A DNA stretch of 11,697 bases from Dehalococcoidia bacterium (lineage in GTDB: Bacteria > Chloroflexota > Dehalococcoidia > E44-bin15), in the NCBI GenBank assembly GCA_030667555.1, contig DAOUVR010000016.1, forward strand, positions 1-11,697. Reading direction: 5' to 3'. A program made the translations under genes and the position numbers. Positions 5,756 to 11,697 of this stretch are shown here, in pieces. The stretch's first letter is position 1; every line of letters begins with the position of its first letter. Below the pieces are notes generated by a model, which did not search any database, was not told where the DNA came from, and saw nothing but the letters and a program-made list of their open reading frames with translations.

Positions 5756-7587
5756 TGTTTTTCCTTTACATAGAACTCGATGATGTCGCCGATTTCAAAT
5801 TCGCTAAACCCTTCGATGATCACTCCACACTCAAATCCAGCGGCGACCTCTTTAACATCATCCTTGAAGCGCTTCAAACTAGAGGCGGTAGATTCGAAGA
5901 CCTCCTCGCCGCTCCGCATGACTCTGGCAAGTGATCCCCGGGTTATTTTGCCATCGGTAACATGCACCCCGGCTACGTTGCGACCTCGGATGGAGAAATT
6001 TGCCCGCACCTCAGCATGTCCCTCCACTACCTTCACATAGGTCGGCTCAAGCATTCCTTTCAGCACCTTTTCTACATCCTCTACCAGCTTGTAAATTATC
6101 TCATAGCATCGGATGTCTATCCCCTCGCTGTCGGCAAGTTGCCTTGCCCCAGGCTCGGGGCTGGTGTTAAATCCAAGAACGACCCCTTTGGAAGCGAGGG
6201 CGAGGAGCACATCTCCCTCAGTAATGCTTCCACTGCCGGAGTGGATGACATTAACTCTAACCTCGCCTATAGAAAGGCGCCCCAGGGAGGTTTTTATTGG
6301 CTCAATGCTTCCCTGCACGTCGGTCTTTAGTATGATGTTAAGCTCCTTCATACGGCCGTCACGGATCTGGGCCGAGAGTTCACTGACAGTCAGAGCTCTA
6401 ATCGGTTTAATCACGCCAAGCCTTTTATCTTCCTGGCGCTTTTCCGTCAAGTTACGTGCTTCCCTTTCACTGGCAGTCACGGTGAGGATATCACCAGCCT
6501 GGGGCACACTTCCAAAACCCAAGACCTCGACTGGCGTCGCTGGCCCTGCTTTTCTCAAGCGCTTGCCCTTGTCGTCGAACATCGCTTTTACCTTGCCCCA
6601 GGTGTCACCTACGCAAAAGGTGTCGCCCACTTTTAGCGTGCCTGACTGCACCAAAACGGTTGCTAGCGGACCCTTGGTCTTATCCAGTTTTGCTTCAATG
6701 ACTGCACTGATAGCCCGCCCCTCCGGATTGGCTTTGAGTTCCTCTAGCTCGGCAACGATAAGCAGGTACTCGAGAAGTTCTGGGATCCCCTTCTTCTTCT
6801 TTGCTGAAACCGGCACGCAGACCACATCACCACCCCAGTCCTCGCAAAGCAGCCCCAGGTCTGCAAGCTGTTGCTTTACTCTCTGCAGGTTAGCATTTCG
6901 CTTATCAACTTTATTAATGGCAACTACAATAGGAACATCGGCGGCACGAGCGTGGTCGATAGCCTCTATGGTTTGGGGCATCACTCCATCGTCGGCGGCC
7001 ACCACCAAGATGGTGATATCCGTTACCTGAGCCCCACGCGCCCTCATTGCAGTGAAGGCTTCATGCCCTGGAGTATCGAGGAAGGTTATCTTTTTACCAT
7101 CGACCTCCACCTGGTATGCACCTATATGTTGGGTGATCTCGCCCACCTCTGTGGCGGTCACTTTTGTCTGGCGTACTGCGTCGAGAAGGCTGGTCTTGCC
7201 GTGGTCTACATGACCCATAAAAGTGACTACTGCCGGTCGAGGCTTTTGCAAACGGGTGTCAGCATCCTGAAACGGCTGATCCCGTTTGGCCTTGCGGGCT
7301 GAGATTGTTTTTTGCGCTTGAACGGCCTCGTAGCCAAAGTCTGAAACTACAATTGCTGCTGTATCGTAGTCGACAACCTGGTTGATGCTGGCCATAGTGC
7401 CGTTTCTCATTAGCTGCTTGATAACTTCTATAGCGCTCGTTTCCAGGAGATCGGCGAGTTGCTTCACCGTGAGGGAGGGAGGCATCTCAATGCGGCGTTT
7501 ACCTTCAATTTCGCTGGGTGCCTCAGGGGCACTTACCTCCTCAGGTACCTGCTCTACCTTTTCGGTTTTTTGACTTTTTGCACTCAT
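5752..7587 (-). CDS. infB: Translation initiation factor IF-2, short form
   Basis: A 611-residue translational GTPase that brings initiator tRNA to the 30S subunit and promotes 50S joining. An IF2-N domain (about residues 36-90) follows a short charged N-terminus. The G domain shows G1 GHVDHGKT at 125-132, G3 DTPGH at 171-175, G4 NKVD at 225-228 and G5 SAKKK at 261-265. Domain II, a linker with 'IILKTDVQGSIEP', and the tRNA-binding C2 domain complete the protein. It is much shorter at the N-terminus than enterobacterial IF2 (about 890 residues), lacking the long extension. Start ATG 7587 has an excellent site, AGGTGAGG, five bases upstream. It follows ylxR by 15 bp and shares 4 bp with rbfA. 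Confidence 0.97.
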   Translation of the reverse strand: MSAKSQKTEKVEQVPEEVSAPEAPSEIEGKRRIEMPPSLTVKQLADLLETSAIEVIKQLMRNGTMASINQVVDYDTAAIVVSDFGYEAVQAQKTISARKAKRDQPFQDADTRLQKPRPAVVTFMGHVDHGKTSLLDAVRQTKVTATEVGEITQHIGAYQVEVDGKKITFLDTPGHEAFTAMRARGAQVTDITILVVAADDGVMPQTIEAIDHARAADVPIVVAINKVDKRNANLQRVKQQLADLGLLCEDWGGDVVCVPVSAKKKKGIPELLEYLLIVAELEELKANPEGRAISAVIEAKLDKTKGPLATVLVQSGTLKVGDTFCVGDTWGKVKAMFDDKGKRLRKAGPATPVEVLGFGSVPQAGDILTVTASEREARNLTEKRQEDKRLGVIKPIRALTVSELSAQIRDGRMKELNIILKTDVQGSIEPIKTSLGRLSIGEVRVNVIHSGSGSITEGDVLLALASKGVVLGFNTSPEPGARQLADSEGIDIRCYEIIYKLVEDVEKVLKGMLEPTYVKVVEGHAEVRANFSIRGRNVAGVHVTDGKITRGSLARVMRSGEEVFESTASSLKRFKDDVKEVAAGFECGVIIEGFSEFEIGDIIEFYVKEKQ

Positions 7588-7602
7588 TTAATCCTCACCT
7601 GA

Positions 7603-7893
7603 CTAGGGAAGCATCTCCACATATAAAGCGAGTCCCTTCTTGTCCTTCGCTGTGGTCTTTGTCCTCAACGCACGGTCGAGGTGCTCTTTTTTTAGTGCTG
7701 CATCCCAACAGCTTTTTGTTTTACATAAATAGGTGCCACGTCCAGATTTCTTGCCGGTAGTATCTATCTCAACACCACTTTCGGTTCGCACAATACGAAT
7801 GAGTTCCCGCTTTGGTCTTATCTCGCGGCAACCGATACAGGTACGCTGCGGAACGTGTTTTGGTCTACTACTCTGCTTCCTCACTGAAGTCAT
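7603..7893 (-). CDS. ylxR: YlxR/RnpM-family RNA-binding protein
   Basis: A 96-residue basic protein of the YlxR (DUF448) family. Signatures are RTCIGCRE (17-24), KRELIRIVRT (28-37) and GRGTYLC (51-57), with Cys19, Cys22, Cys57 and Cys62. The family lies between nusA and infB in many bacteria; the Bacillus member, also called RnpM, binds RNase P RNA and modulates it. The frame is open further upstream to a TTG at 7944, but that would add 17 lysine-rich residues read through the acidic nusA tail. The ATG at 7893 has AAAGGTG about five bases upstream and gives the usual family length, so I chose it; the overlap with nusA is then 26 bp. Presumably translated from the nusA mRNA. Confident in family, moderate in start. 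Confidence 0.9.
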   Translation of the reverse strand: MTSVRKQSSRPKHVPQRTCIGCREIRPKRELIRIVRTESGVEIDTTGKKSGRGTYLCKTKSCWDAALKKEHLDRALRTKTTAKDKKGLALYVEMLP

Positions 7894-9346
7894 AGGCACC
7901 TTTATCCCAGCTTCCCGGGTCTTCGTCTTCGTCTTCATCGACAATAACCATAGGGGCTCGACGGGCCTTCTTGGGCTTCGCCGCGCCTTCTACCGTTTCT
8001 TTCGCTGCCGTCCTTGCTTTGCCCTTCCTTGCCCTCTTCTCGGGCTTTACTTTTCTACCCGGCATTACATCCTCAGCAAAGCGTATCTGAGTGACTGGCT
8101 TGAACTCTTCTATAGGTGCCACTTCCTCTATAGGAAGTGCTATCTCCTCTTCCTTTGGGACGAGCGTTTCAACGTATTCCTCGGGAGCCTCAGTAATTGC
8201 CTCCTCTGGCTCTATCAACAATGTCTCTTCGGGTTCTCGTTCCTCTATTAAAGTTTCCTCTACGGGACGCAATACTAGTTCTGCTAGCGCAGCTTTCTCC
8301 TCCTCGGCAACCGTAGCACTCTTGATGTCGATTCGCCATCCAGTAAGCTTGGCAGCGAGCCTAGCATTCTGTCCCTCTCTGCCTATGGCCAGAGATAATT
8401 GGCGATCGGGCACGACCACAGTTGCAGCCTTCACTTCCTCATCAAGCTCCACGGTGGCCACCTGAGCTGGGCTCAAGGCATTGGCAATGAAAGTCGCTAG
8501 GTCGGAATGCCACTCAACAATGTCAATCTTCTCTCCGTTCAGTTCGTTAACGATGTTTTGTATTCTAATACCGCGAAGTCCGACGCACGAACCGACAGCA
8601 TCGACACCCTGTTGGCGAGCTACTACGGCAATCTTGCTGCGATTTCCCGCTTCCCGCGCAATCGACTTCAATTCTACAACCCCGCTGTGGATCTCTGGAA
8701 CCTCTACCTCGAGCAGACCACGGAGGAGATTCGGATGGGTTCGCGATATAAAAATCTGAGGCCCCCTGGTGCTGCGATGCACCTCCACAAGGCACACCTT
8801 CAGCCTTTGCCCCACACGGTAACGCTCGCTACGCACCTGCTCCGAAGTGGTGAGGATGCCCTCAGTCCTCCCCAGATCGACGACAATCTGCCTGGGTTCT
8901 ACCCGCTGTACAATGCCGGTGATAATCTGGCCCTCTCGATTGGAAAACTCCTCGAAAACCAGCTCCCGCTCCGCCTCATGCAGGCGCTGCAGCACCACTT
9001 GCTTCGCAGTTTGAGCGGCGATCCGCCCGGCGTTTTGGGGTGTGGATTCGACTTCGATGGTCTCATCAATCTGGATGTCCTCTTTCATTTTCTTTGCCGC
9101 ATCCAGCGAAATCTCGCAAACAGGATCGGCGACCGTCTCCACCACTGTCATTTCGGCGAAAACGGTTACCTTCCCCGTGTTAGGATTAAGCTTCACTGAG
9201 ACTTGCTGGTTTGGCGCGAAGCTGTCTTTTTTGAAGGCGGAAACTAAAGCTGCCTCCACCACCTCTAGCACTACTTCGAGAGGAAGTTTCTTCTCAGCAG
9301 CAAGCTGAGTGATTGCGAGCATAAATTCGCTCTTCATCTTAGCCAA
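7868..9346 (-). CDS. nusA: Transcription termination/antitermination protein NusA
   Basis: A 492-residue RNA polymerase-associated factor that promotes pausing, intrinsic termination and antitermination. Domains in order: N-terminal polymerase-binding domain (about 1-130), S1 domain (about 135-201, GIVQRVEPRQIVVDLG), KH1 (about 225-285, with GSCVGLRGIR) and KH2 (about 300-345, with IGREGQNARLAAKLTGW). The region after 346 is not the AR1/AR2 repeat pair of E. coli. It is a Glu-rich stretch (346-418), a Lys/Arg-rich stretch (428-465) and an acidic end with a DEDEDED run. The start is TTG 9346, three bases after GAGGAGG; the in-frame ATG at 9337 lies 12 bases after it and is the alternative. It is first in the five-gene unit, preceded by its own promoter and an intrinsic terminator. 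Its end overlaps ylxR. Confidence 0.96.
   Translation of the reverse strand: MAKMKSEFMLAITQLAAEKKLPLEVVLEVVEAALVSAFKKDSFAPNQQVSVKLNPNTGKVTVFAEMTVVETVADPVCEISLDAAKKMKEDIQIDETIEVESTPQNAGRIAAQTAKQVVLQRLHEAERELVFEEFSNREGQIITGIVQRVEPRQIVVDLGRTEGILTTSEQVRSERYRVGQRLKVCLVEVHRSTRGPQIFISRTHPNLLRGLLEVEVPEIHSGVVELKSIAREAGNRSKIAVVARQQGVDAVGSCVGLRGIRIQNIVNELNGEKIDIVEWHSDLATFIANALSPAQVATVELDEEVKAATVVVPDRQLSLAIGREGQNARLAAKLTGWRIDIKSATVAEEEKAALAELVLRPVEETLIEEREPEETLLIEPEEAITEAPEEYVETLVPKEEEIALPIEEVAPIEEFKPVTQIRFAEDVMPGRKVKPEKRARKGKARTAAKETVEGAAKPKKARRAPMVIVDEDEDEDPGSWDKGAYDFSEEAE
7919..7936. repeat. Short CTTCGT tandem within the nusA 3' end
   Basis: About three copies of a six-base unit (CTTCGT, the last one ending CTTCAT) encode the alternating Asp-Glu run in the NusA tail. 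It is a small in-frame repeat that could change copy number by slippage and vary the acidic tail without a frameshift. Confidence 0.4.
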
Positions 9347-9370
9347 AATCCTCCTCGCATCTCATACAAC

Positions 9371-9396
9371 AAAAAAGTGGGTGTCAAAACCCACTT
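9371..9396 (-). terminator. Intrinsic terminator/attenuator in the nusA leader
   Basis: On the minus strand the arms AAGTGGGT (9396-9389) and ACCCACTT (9382-9375) are perfectly complementary over 8 bp around a 6-base loop, and are followed by four more T, then GTTG, giving six T in a row with a distal interruption. It ends 25 bases before the nusA start codon, too close for another ordinary promoter, so transcripts of the nusA operon must read through it. It could also end proS transcripts. Confidence 0.75.
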
Positions 9397-9422
9397 CAAT
9401 CTCATTCACTTTACGATAATTT

Positions 9423-9451
9423 ACTATACCATAACTAAGGCGATGATGCAA
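9423..9451 (-). promoter_or_regulatory. Promoter of the nusA operon (extended -10)
   Basis: On the minus strand TTGCAT (9451-9446) is followed after 17 bases by TATAGT (9428-9423), preceded by TGG, forming an extended -10. The -35 begins 16 bases after the proS stop codon. The expected start near 9416 gives a leader of about 70 bases that contains the terminator hairpin and the GAGGAGG ribosome binding site. The element GTATAGTAA is shared with the PAC2 upstream region. Confidence 0.6.
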
Positions 9452-9466
9452 CCCCTTGTTGCGATG

Positions 9467-11164
9467 TTATCGGGAAAGAATAGCCTTGAGCCTCTCTACC
9501 GACCCCTCGAGAGGGATAATCATCGCCTCTTTCTCGCTTCGTCTCTTTACCTCCGCGCTTTGGGATTTCAGTGTTCTGGGGCTGAGGATGACCCTCACAG
9601 GCATGCCGAGAAGGTCGGCGTCGTTTAGCTTTACCCCTGGCGACTCAGTTCGGTCGTCAAAAAGCACCTCGAGACCCTCCTCCTGCAATTGCAGATAGAG
9701 TCTGTCTGCCGCGGAGGCTACCTCACTGTCGTCCGTCGAGATAGGGCATAGGTGAACCTGATATGGTGCGATGGAGACAGGCCAGATAATCCCCTTCTCA
9801 TCGTGGTTCTGCTCGATGGCTGCGGCAAGGAGACGCCCGATGCCGATGCCGTAGGAACCCATGAATATGGAGCGCCCAACTCCGCCCGGGTCAAGGAATG
9901 TGGCTCCCAGCCTTTCGCTGAAGAAGGTGCCCAGCTTGAAGACATGTCCTACCTCAATACCCCGGGTGAAGAGAAGCTTGCCGCCGCACCTGGGGCATCC
10001 TTCGCCGGCATTGGCGGTAGCGATGTCCGTCATTATATCGACGGCAAAGTCGCGGGGGTAGTTGACATTCTTCACGTGGGTATCGGGCTTGTTGGCCCCG
10101 GCGACGAAGTTCGCCCCCAGGGTGATCGACGGGTCGGCAACCCGCCTGATGTCGGTAAGGCCCATGGGGGAGGCCGAACCAGCAACAAGTCCCGCCCCTC
10201 TTACCTCTTCCTCAGTGGCAAGGCGAAGCTCGTGGCATTTGAGGACGTTCTTCAGCTTTACCTCGTTCACCTCGATATCACCCCTGATGACCACAAAGAC
10301 GACCTCGCCATCGGCGGAGTAGAACACCGCCTTCAGGGTCTTGCTCTCGGGGATATTGAGGAACTTTGCCAGGTCTTTGATGGTGATGATGCCCGGAGTG
10401 GCTATCTCCTCCAAGGAAAGCATCTCTTCTTTTTCATTCTCGGCCTTGATACTATCCGCCTTCTCCAGATTTGCTGCGTAGTCGCAGTTGGAGCAATAGA
10501 GGATCTGGTCCTCACCACTTTCGGCGATGACCATAAATTCGTGAGATTCCTTGCCGCCTATGGCTCCGCTGTCGGCGTCCACGATGAGAGCCGGAAGCCC
10601 ACAGCGCTGGTAGATTCTCTCGTAGGCCCCCACTATTTTGCCATAGCTGACGTTCATCGCGTCTTCGTCGGTGTCGAAGCTGTACATGTCTTTCATGGTG
10701 AACTCACGGACGCGCATCAACCCGCCACGAGGGCGGGGCTCATCACGGAACTTGGTCTGAATCTGGTAGAGGAGAAGGGGGAGGTCGCGGTAGCTCTGCA
10801 CATTGCGCCGAACCAGCTCAGTTGTCACCTCCTCATGTGTGGGGGCAAGGACCAGCTTCCTGTCACGGCGGTCGCTCAGGATGAAAAGGCTCTTGCCGAA
10901 GGCCTGGTCCCGCTCCGTCTGCTGCCACAACTCCAGAGGCTGGAGTACCGGCATATGGAGCTCCTGGCCGCCGATGTCATCCATCTCCTGGCGAACTATG
11001 TTCTCCACCTTCTTCAGCGCCCGCCACCCCAGAGGCAGATATGAATAGGCGCCTGCCGCAACCTGATGTATCATCCCCGCCTTGAGGAGCAATTGGTGGC
11101 TGATATTCTCCGCCTCAGACGGCGTCTGGCGCAATGTTTTACCAAAAAGCTTCGACACTCTCAT
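9467..11164 (-). CDS. proS: Prolyl-tRNA synthetase, bacterial type with editing domain
   Basis: A 565-residue class II synthetase that charges tRNA-Pro. The opening MRVSKLFGKTLRQTP and 'ISHQLLLKAGMIHQVAAG' match the bacterial (E. coli-type) family. Motif 1 lies near 44-76, the proline-recognition loop APTHEE at 107-112, motif 2 at 138-164 (KFRDEPRPRGGLMRVREF) and motif 3 GSYGIGIGRL at 436-445. An inserted YbaK-like editing domain (about 250-385) hydrolyses mischarged Ala-tRNA-Pro. It is flanked by two CxxC pairs (Cys224/227 and Cys390/393) that may bind zinc. The C-terminal anticodon-binding domain is present. The frame is open 10 codons further to a TTG at 11194, but the family N-terminus fits ATG 11164. 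Neither start has a clear ribosome binding site. A four-codon frame (ATG AGC AAA AAA TGA) ends across this ATG. It lies directly upstream of nusA in the place where rimP often sits. Confidence 0.96.
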   Translation of the reverse strand: MRVSKLFGKTLRQTPSEAENISHQLLLKAGMIHQVAAGAYSYLPLGWRALKKVENIVRQEMDDIGGQELHMPVLQPLELWQQTERDQAFGKSLFILSDRRDRKLVLAPTHEEVTTELVRRNVQSYRDLPLLLYQIQTKFRDEPRPRGGLMRVREFTMKDMYSFDTDEDAMNVSYGKIVGAYERIYQRCGLPALIVDADSGAIGGKESHEFMVIAESGEDQILYCSNCDYAANLEKADSIKAENEKEEMLSLEEIATPGIITIKDLAKFLNIPESKTLKAVFYSADGEVVFVVIRGDIEVNEVKLKNVLKCHELRLATEEEVRGAGLVAGSASPMGLTDIRRVADPSITLGANFVAGANKPDTHVKNVNYPRDFAVDIMTDIATANAGEGCPRCGGKLLFTRGIEVGHVFKLGTFFSERLGATFLDPGGVGRSIFMGSYGIGIGRLLAAAIEQNHDEKGIIWPVSIAPYQVHLCPISTDDSEVASAADRLYLQLQEEGLEVLFDDRTESPGVKLNDADLLGMPVRVILSPRTLKSQSAEVKRRSEKEAMIIPLEGSVERLKAILSR

Positions 11165-11283
11165 TTTTTGCTCATACGACAGATTAAGACCCAATCATTA
11201 TTATGCCCAGCACCATAAGGATTGTATCTAAAATTCGACTCAAAATTAGCTGTCAGCCCCTCTTGTCTTTTAAGGAGGCCGTT

Positions 11284-11364
11284 ATGGCCATTATAAGGGA
11301 GGACGCCCCCGCTGCCAAGTGGAAGGCAAACGTGATTACCGAAACGCGGTTGACTTCGTCATAA
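11284..11364 (+). CDS. Possible 26-residue small protein
   Basis: An ATG preceded by AAGGAGG at a five-base distance opens a frame of 26 codons, MAIIREDAPA...TRLTSS, ending in TAA. The ribosome binding site is among the best in the window. The sequence is not hydrophobic, has no cysteines and matches no family I know. The frame one base later continues with a protein-like stretch ending LSNLLAKR before a stop, so this could instead be a decayed or frameshifted remnant. Low confidence that it is translated. Confidence 0.25.
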   Translation: MAIIREDAPAAKWKANVITETRLTSS

Positions 11365-11378
11365 ACATCGGATACGCT
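11350..11378 (+). promoter_or_regulatory. Possible promoter towards the transporter gene
   Basis: TTGACT (11350-11355) and TACGCT (11373-11378) have 17-base spacing. The -35 is strong, the -10 poor. Transcription would begin about 190 bases before the transporter start, leaving a long leader that includes a small open frame. Weak prediction. Confidence 0.25.
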
Positions 11379-11523
11379 TTATCAAATTTGCTCGCCAAAC
11401 GGTAAAAACTATGCAAGCTGGCGACTCTAGTATAAATCCCACCTTACGTGCATTACATACCAGGGAACAAATCCGCACTTAGCGCCTTCAAATGCCTGAA
11501 GGAGGTTGTGGAGATTTAAGCTG

Positions 11524-11592
11524 ATGGGCATGGGGAGCATTCTGTTTCCGGGTTTATTTGGGATAAATGGGGTAACGGATGGAAGAAGGTAA
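11524..11592 (+). CDS. Possible 22-residue hydrophobic leader peptide
   Basis: ATG 11524, with GGAG about ten bases upstream, opens a 22-codon frame, MGMGSILFPGLFGINGVTDGRR, ending in TAA 14 bases inside the transporter gene in another frame. Its Gly-rich hydrophobic core and overlap with the next start would fit a coupled leader peptide. Chance is also a fair explanation for a frame this short. Confidence 0.22.
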   Translation: MGMGSILFPGLFGINGVTDGRR

Positions 11593-11697
11593 ATTGGCAT
11601 ATAGATGGCCCATGGCCATCTGGACTTTGTTAGTTGGTCTTTTTGTCGGCGGCATGTGTGTTGGCTTCCTGCCGCCGCTCTTTAATGAGATTGCCGA
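11579..11697 (+). CDS. Membrane transporter, probably MFS, N-terminal fragment
   Basis: ATG 11579 opens a frame to the window edge giving 39 residues: a short hydrophilic start (MEEGKLAYRW) and one strongly hydrophobic segment, 'WTLLVGLFVGGMCVGFLPP', followed by FNEIA. A first helix of this composition with a following small acidic/Asn turn is usual for major facilitator superfamily carriers, but one helix cannot prove the family. An in-frame stop (TAA) three bases upstream of the ATG means the gene cannot start earlier. GGGG lies about five bases upstream as a moderate ribosome binding site. The gene is divergent from proS, and its substrate is unknown. Confidence 0.55.
   Translation, partial: MEEGKLAYRWPMAIWTLLVGLFVGGMCVGFLPPLFNEIA

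Larger units (their letters stand above)
11165..11578. other. Intergenic region between proS and the transporter gene
   Basis: About 410 bases between divergent genes with no large reading frame, tRNA-like fold or long repeat that I can see. Contents: a possible minus-strand -10 for proS, TACAAT (11226-11221), without a good -35; two small plus-strand open frames (11284-11364 and 11524-11592); and a possible plus-strand promoter at 11350-11378. ATGGCCAT at 11284-11291 is a short palindrome. The stretch could contain remains of an older gene, but no family is recognisable. Confidence 0.4.

Noticed and set aside
6113..7030. A 305-codon plus-strand open frame opposite infB
   Set aside because: Ser/Leu/Pro-rich low-complexity translation typical of an antisense shadow of a conserved gene; IF2 motifs on the minus strand decide the coding strand.
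7894..7944. Upstream TTG start for ylxR adding 17 residues
   Set aside because: The extra Lys/Thr repeats come from reading the acidic nusA tail in another frame; the ATG at 7893 has a good ribosome binding site and gives the usual length.
8507..9199. A 230-codon plus-strand open frame opposite nusA
   Set aside because: The NusA S1 and KH motifs on the minus strand account for this region; no family recognised in the opposite frame.
9447..9463. GCAAC-AAGGG-GTTGC hairpin after proS as a proS terminator
   Set aside because: Only five base pairs and no following T-run; it coincides with the candidate nusA -35 region.
9752..11044. A 430-codon open frame on the plus strand opposite proS
   Set aside because: It is the antisense of a clear prolyl-tRNA synthetase; it has no recognisable domain or ribosome binding site, and long antisense frames are common opposite GC-rich-third-position genes.
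11165..11194. Upstream TTG start for proS adding ten residues
   Set aside because: The bacterial ProRS N-terminus begins at the ATG at 11164; the added residues match nothing and no ribosome binding site precedes the TTG.
1..11697. tRNA genes, CRISPR arrays, insertion sequences, phage or defence genes
   Set aside because: I looked for cloverleaf arms, regularly spaced repeats, transposase motifs and terminal repeats by eye and saw none; the window is core chromosome with one less familiar operon.

Overview
The window looks like a stretch of bacterial chromosome with balanced base composition. The protein types (short-form IF2, PAC2-family protein, ChlI-like AAA+ ATPase paired with a VWA protein) and frequent TTG/GTG starts suggest a Chloroflexota (Dehalococcoidia-like) genome. 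That placement is an inference from gene content and has not been tested phylogenetically. Almost everything is on the minus strand, so gene order reads right to left.

Right part (about 11.2 kb down to 4.5 kb): a transcription/translation cluster, proS, then nusA-ylxR-infB-rbfA-truB. The five genes from nusA to truB are tightly packed: nusA/ylxR overlap by 26 bp, ylxR-infB are 15 bp apart, infB/rbfA overlap by 4 bp (GTGA) and rbfA/truB overlap by 11 bp. They make a transcription elongation/termination factor, an RNA-binding modulator, initiation factor 2, a 30S maturation factor and the tRNA Psi55 synthase. rimP, often first in this operon, is not present. The 120-bp gap between proS and nusA holds a good extended -10 promoter and, between it and the nusA start, a hairpin plus U-tract intrinsic terminator. 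This is the layout expected for attenuation of the nusA operon.

Middle (4.4-3.5 kb): a single plus-strand metallo-beta-lactamase-fold hydrolase converges on truB, across a spacer rich in inverted repeats, and diverges from the PAC2 gene. The divergent 74-bp spacer has overlapping candidate -10 elements for the two directions.

Left part (3.54 kb to the left edge): a compact minus-strand unit of a PAC2-family protein, a radical SAM/SPASM enzyme, a ChlI/MoxR-like AAA+ ATPase with a cysteine-containing insert, and the start of a VWA-domain partner cut by the window edge. The ATPase-VWA pair resembles the motor and scaffold subunits of chelatase/MoxR systems. Its linkage to an AhbD/PqqE-like radical SAM enzyme is the most interesting unexplained arrangement here.

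Right edge (11.2-11.7 kb): a roughly 380-bp spacer with no large gene, holding two small open frames with plausible ribosome binding sites, then the first 39 codons of a plus-strand membrane protein, probably an MFS transporter.
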